From: an uncultured Ruminococcus sp.
Lineage (GTDB): Bacteria > Bacillota > Clostridia > Lachnospirales > Lachnospiraceae
NCBI GenBank assembly: GCA_904418845.1
Contig: CAJFQC010000004.1
Location: 62,001 to 126,000 of the forward strand
Direction of reading: 5' to 3'
Length of the DNA stretch: 64,000 bases
The notes beneath the pieces are model-generated. The model saw only the letters and a list, made by a program, of their open reading frames with translations, was not told where the DNA came from and searched no databases. Shown here piece by piece: positions 61,072 through 64,000 of the stretch (positions within the stretch are counted from its first letter, which is position 1; the number at the start of each line of letters is the position of its first letter). The position numbers and the translations under genes were made by a program.

Positions 61072-61902
61072 ATGGATAATTTATTTTCAATTGGAGAGTT
61101 GTCGAAATATCAGAATATTTCTAAACAGACTCTGATTTTTTACGATAAAATCGGTCTGTTCCGTCCTGCTTATGTAGACCCGAATAACGGTTATCGCTAT
61201 TATAGTTCCCAGCAGATTGACTATTTGGACACTATTCTGATTATGAAAAAAATCGGTTTCTCTCTGACGGAAATTCGGGAACATATGCAGCATTATAATA
61301 TCGACAGCAGTCTGATTGCTTTGAGAAAACAGATTACAGCTATTGATCGCCACATCCAGGAACTTCGTTTGATTCGAAGCCGGTTGCTGCATCGCTGCAC
61401 TCAAATGGAGAACGCAAAAATATATAAAGAAAAAGAAAATCCGGTTATAATCGAAAAAATGGATGCACAATACATTTTGTTTCACGAAGTGGAAGAGCCA
61501 TACAGTTTGCGGGAAATCAGCATTGCAACAAAAAAATGTTTTGCCGATTCTTTTCAGAAGGGGTTGCCAATCTTTTTTCAATGTGGTGTGGTCGTCCCTT
61601 CCCGGCACATTATTGAGGAACGGTTTACCGAAGCCTCATTTGCGTTCCTTCCGATCGAAGAAACGAATCAAGTCAGTAACATCAAACGTCTTCCGGCCGG
61701 AGAATGTGTAAGCGTCTACCATGTCGGAAATTATCTGTCTATTGGGCGTTCTTATCAAAAAATTTTGGATTATTGTAAATTTCATTCTATACAGATTGTA
61801 TCGGATTCCTATGAGTTCTGTATTAATGACTATATCACGACTTATGATGAAAACGAGTACATTACCAAAATTATGTTTTATATCAAAACATCTGAAGATT
61901 AA
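61072..61902 (+). CDS. MerR-family transcriptional regulator with GyrI-like effector domain
   Basis: 276 residues. N-terminal MerR helix-turn-helix ('FSIGELSKYQNISKQTLIFYDKIGLFRPAYVDPNNGYRYYSSQQI'), a long dimerisation helix (about 80-120) and a C-terminal ligand-binding domain (about 125-275) of the BltR/BmrR/GyrI type ('FLPIEETNQVSNIKRLPAGECVSVYHVGNYLSIGRSYQKILDYC'). Likely senses a small, possibly cationic, compound. Ribosome binding site AAGGGGG. No efflux pump lies downstream; only a decayed acetyltransferase follows. Confidence 0.9.
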   Translation: MDNLFSIGELSKYQNISKQTLIFYDKIGLFRPAYVDPNNGYRYYSSQQIDYLDTILIMKKIGFSLTEIREHMQHYNIDSSLIALRKQITAIDRHIQELRLIRSRLLHRCTQMENAKIYKEKENPVIIEKMDAQYILFHEVEEPYSLREISIATKKCFADSFQKGLPIFFQCGVVVPSRHIIEERFTEASFAFLPIEETNQVSNIKRLPAGECVSVYHVGNYLSIGRSYQKILDYCKFHSIQIVSDSYEFCINDYITTYDENEYITKIMFYIKTSED

Positions 61903-61904
61903 AT

Positions 61905-62180
61905 AACAGTAAAACTCTGCACCAGGAAGATGGAGCCTGGCAGGCTATCCTAGGGGTGAATACTTCGCCAAAGCACCAGAAAAAAGGATATGCCTCCCAA
62001 ATTATGTAGCGGGTAATAGCGGACGCACAAACGCAAGAACGGAAAGGCTGTGTGTTGACCTGCAAACAGGCTCTTATCGGTTACTATGAGAAGCTTGGAT
62101 TTCAGAATACAGGAAAATCCCAATCTGCCCTTCCCGGGCAGATATGGTACGACATGATTCTGTTTTTTAAAAAAGAATAT
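61905..62180 (+). pseudogene. GNAT N-acetyltransferase remnant with internal stop and lost N-terminus
   Basis: Reading one frame from 61905 gives 'LHQEDGAWQAILGVNTSPKHQKKGYASQIM', a TAG at 62007-62009, then 'RVIADAQTQERKGCVLTCKQALIGYYEKLGFQNTGKSQSALPG' and 'WYDMILFF'. The acetyl-CoA motif (QKKGYAS) and the 'YYEKLGF' motif are typical of GNAT enzymes. The first part of the gene is missing, with stop codons shortly upstream, so this is a truncated and nonsense-interrupted copy. The ORF listed at 62052-62327 is its second half running on into the antisense of the hydrolase gene. Confidence 0.85.
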
Positions 62181-62204
62181 GTACGGATTTTCTTACCCAT
62201 AGTA

Positions 62205-63179
62205 TTACCCCAGATATTTTTCAAAGAATGTTGTCATTTTATCAAACGGGATCATATCTGTCTGATCATACAGATCTGTGTGTACCGCGTCCGGAATGAT
62301 CATCAATTCTTTGTTGTCACCCTTTAACATGGAATAAGCATCTTTACTGAAATAACAGGAATGTGCTTTCTCGCCGTGAATGAGGAGCGCGGCGCTTCGG
62401 ATCTCATCGGCATACTGCAGGACTGGCATATTCAGGAAAGATAAAGAAGACGTTACATTCCACCCACCGTTGGAGTTCAGGGAACGCTTGTGGTATCCGC
62501 GGTCTGTCTTGTAATAGTCGTAATAATCTTTCACAAAGAAAGGCGCGTCCTCCGGCAGAACGTCTGCAACACCACCTGCAAGAGCATAACTTCCGTTTTT
62601 ATAATCCACTATCCTCTGAGCGTTCAGCGATTTGCGCTTTTCATAGCGGGCCTCTTCAGAATCTTCCCCATCAAAATATCCTTTCGCGTTTACCCGGGTC
62701 ATATCGTACATAGTGGATGCCACAGTAGCTTTGATCCGCGTATCGATGGCCGCAGCGTTTAAAGCCATTCCTCCCCATCCGCAAATACCGATGATGCCGA
62801 TCTTCCCAGGATCCACATTTTCCTGAACTGAAAGGAAATCAACCGCAGCCTGGAAGTCCTCTGTATTGATATCCGGGGATGCCACATATCTGGGAGTTCC
62901 CCCGCTCTCCCCTGTGTAGGACGGGTCAAAAGCAATGGCCAGAAAACCTCTCTTCGCCATTTCCTGAGCATAAAGACCGGAAGCCTGCTCCTTCACCGCA
63001 CCGAAAGGACCGCTGACCGCAATCGCCGCCAGACTTCCTTTCGTGTCTTTCGGTTCATACAGATCCGCCGCCAGAGTGATTCCGTAACGGTTGTGAAAAG
63101 TTACTTTTTTATGATTTACTTCATCGCTTTTGGGAAAAGTCTTATCCCATTCTTCTGCTAAAATCAATTTTTCTTCCAT
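62205..63179 (-). CDS. Alpha/beta hydrolase with Cys nucleophile elbow (dienelactone hydrolase-like)
   Basis: 324 residues. 'VTFHNRYGITLAADLYEP' and 'AIAVSGPFGAVKEQASGLYAQEMAKRGFLAIAFDPSYTGESGG' are typical of the COG1073/DLH group. The nucleophile elbow reads 'GICGWGGMA', i.e. G-x-C-x-G-G, so Cys replaces the usual Ser, as in dienelactone hydrolase. 'MIIPDAVHTDLYDQ' near the C-terminus holds the catalytic His. Substrate unknown. Monocistronic, upstream of which (63180-63363) I see only AT-rich DNA. Confidence 0.85.
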   Translation of the reverse strand: MEEKLILAEEWDKTFPKSDEVNHKKVTFHNRYGITLAADLYEPKDTKGSLAAIAVSGPFGAVKEQASGLYAQEMAKRGFLAIAFDPSYTGESGGTPRYVASPDINTEDFQAAVDFLSVQENVDPGKIGIIGICGWGGMALNAAAIDTRIKATVASTMYDMTRVNAKGYFDGEDSEEARYEKRKSLNAQRIVDYKNGSYALAGGVADVLPEDAPFFVKDYYDYYKTDRGYHKRSLNSNGGWNVTSSLSFLNMPVLQYADEIRSAALLIHGEKAHSCYFSKDAYSMLKGDNKELMIIPDAVHTDLYDQTDMIPFDKMTTFFEKYLG

Positions 63180-63363
63180 TTCAAACTCCTCCGTTATGTT
63201 CTCGTTCTTTTTTTCATGTTTGTTGTAATCCTTTGATCGTGAAATAGCTAATACTTATTTTCTATCTTTAGATATTTGAAATATAAATATCTCTGTCGAC
63301 TTACACACTTTACTGTACCGGGATACAAAGTGAAAAATGTTTATACAAAAGTCCTCTGTATTC

Positions 63364-63897
63364 CTATAAACTTCTCCCAAACTCATATGCCTTCTCCAGG
63401 AATCCGCTTGCTTTGGTCATCCCGACTGTGCCGCATCCTCCACCCAGAATCTCACCCATGTTTTCAAAATTCATATACCTGCATATGGTCTCATAGTGTG
63501 CCTGTATATCCTTCATCGTCCAGTCCGCATTGTCCCATGCAGCCACGATCAGACCTGTCTTAAGCCTTTTTGCCGACAGTTTTCCGTTGAAGCTGTAAAA
63601 ACGGTCAATGACCAATTTAAGCTGTGCAGAAACTCCGAAGTAATACAGCGGCGTTACAAATACTGCCATATCCGCATCTAATATCATATTGCGGAGTTCT
63701 GCCATGTCGTCTTTCTGCACACAAAGACCGGACATCCCGCACGCCTCGCATCCGAGACAGGGATGGATCTTCGCATGTCCCGCATCGAATTCCGTAATCT
63801 CATGTCTTGCTTCTTCTGAGCCTTTTATAAATGCATCCGCCAGCAGATTTGAAGAACCGTGCTTATGCGGACTGCTTTTTATTACAAGTATCTTCAT
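63364..63897 (-). CDS. Flavodoxin-fold NAD(P)H-dependent FMN oxidoreductase
   Basis: 177 residues. 'KILVIKSSPHKHGSSNLLADAFIKGSEEA' binds the FMN phosphate, 'TPLYYFGVSAQLKLVIDRF' is the FMN/quinone motif of the Fmn_red/flavodoxin_2 family, and 'HPCLGCEACGMSGLCVQKDDM' adds the Cys-rich insertion found in iron-sulfur flavoprotein-like reductases. Probably reduces quinones, nitro compounds or disulfides in the cytoplasm. Follows a partly sequenced gene on the same strand by 35 nt, likely in one operon. Confidence 0.9.
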   Translation of the reverse strand: MKILVIKSSPHKHGSSNLLADAFIKGSEEARHEITEFDAGHAKIHPCLGCEACGMSGLCVQKDDMAELRNMILDADMAVFVTPLYYFGVSAQLKLVIDRFYSFNGKLSAKRLKTGLIVAAWDNADWTMKDIQAHYETICRYMNFENMGEILGGGCGTVGMTKASGFLEKAYEFGRSL

Positions 63898-63932
63898 AAT
63901 AATCCAGCCTCCTTATTCAGACCAGCTATGGC

Positions 63933-64000
63933 CTACAGTCCCAGTTCTCCCATCCAGCTCTTGATCTGTGCTTCGGATGTTGTCACGCTCATCCTTTTGC
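63933..64000 (-). CDS. C-terminal end of a cut-off gene
   Basis: The minus-strand frame entering from the window edge reads 'RMSVTTSEAQIKSWMGELGL' and ends at TAG (63933-63935). Too short to name; it may be another flavodoxin-like protein given the next gene, but that is a guess. AAGGAGG for the downstream oxidoreductase lies just after its stop. Confidence 0.5.
   Translation of the reverse strand, partial: KRMSVTTSEAQIKSWMGELGL

Noticed and set aside
62052-62327. 91-residue ORF listed as a separate gene
   Set aside because: It is the second half of the nonsense-interrupted GNAT remnant extended into hydrolase antisense sequence.
1-64000. tRNA, rRNA, CRISPR arrays, insertion sequences
   Set aside because: I looked for CCA-ending cloverleaf-like genes, regularly spaced repeats and transposase motifs and found none; a tRNAscan or Infernal run would settle small RNAs.

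Overview
The window reads as a chromosomal segment of a Gram-positive anaerobic gut Firmicute, most likely a Lachnospiraceae (class Clostridia). Grounds: SepF, DacF, YlmH, Prp-processed L27, a XerS-like recombinase, Firmicutes-type BirA and LexA operators, strong AGGAGG ribosome binding sites, and a fucose bacterial microcompartment (BMC) of the type found in mucin-degrading Clostridia. Genus is not resolvable from this window; a Mediterraneibacter/Blautia-like organism is only a guess.

Bases 1-14,560 form a deoxysugar (L-fucose) utilisation island. The window opens in the 3' end of a CoA-acylating aldehyde dehydrogenase. It continues with a zinc alcohol dehydrogenase carrying an encapsulation peptide, four BMC-H shell genes, PduL, a BMC-P vertex protein, a PduS-like flavo-ferredoxin, a PduT-like BMC-T and a DeoR regulator. 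Next come a sugar ABC transporter operon (ATPase, permease, lipoprotein) with a strong promoter and a pair of 18-bp direct repeats, and then a kinase / L-fucose isomerase / fucose mutarotase operon. Together: import of fucose, isomerisation to fuculose, phosphorylation, cleavage to lactaldehyde (aldolase not in the window), and disposal of C3 aldehydes to propanol and propionyl-phosphate inside the shell. The most unusual gene is a BMC-H paralogue that has absorbed its own 5' leader and ribosome binding site into the coding sequence. It is therefore predicted to yield a long and a short shell protein.

Bases 14,587-32,850 are chromosomal core on the plus strand: an FAD-dependent dehydrogenase, radC, mreBCD, a very long PBP2, minCDE, rodA, mgsA and a DD-carboxypeptidase. 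A small DUF378 protein lies on the minus strand. An ylm-type cluster follows (HlyD-like protein, ylmE/yggS, sepF, ylmH, lspA, rluD), then a cytidylate-kinase-like gene.

Bases 32,899-52,630 hold ttcA (-), a FUSC-family transporter (+), a XerS-like recombinase (-), a divergent LysM(YneA-like)/lexA pair with a cluster of LexA boxes, and a birA-bioB-bioD-bioA operon with a clear BirA operator over its promoter. A large minus-strand core block follows: rsfS-yqeK-nadD, yhbY, obg, rpmA-prp-rplU, a CBS-domain protein, aspartate kinase, RNase G and the TIGR03936/TIGR03960 pair.

Bases 52,640-64,000 are accessory: an AT-rich unknown gene, a frameshifted maltose acetyltransferase, an OpuC-type osmolyte transporter with fused permease and binding protein, and a PNPOx-ferredoxin fusion. 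These are followed by an HxlR regulator, a class M sirtuin paired with a zinc macrodomain protein, YitT, a MerR regulator, a decayed GNAT gene, an alpha/beta hydrolase with a Cys nucleophile elbow, a flavin oxidoreductase and a cut-off gene at the end. No rRNA, tRNA, CRISPR array or insertion sequence was recognised.
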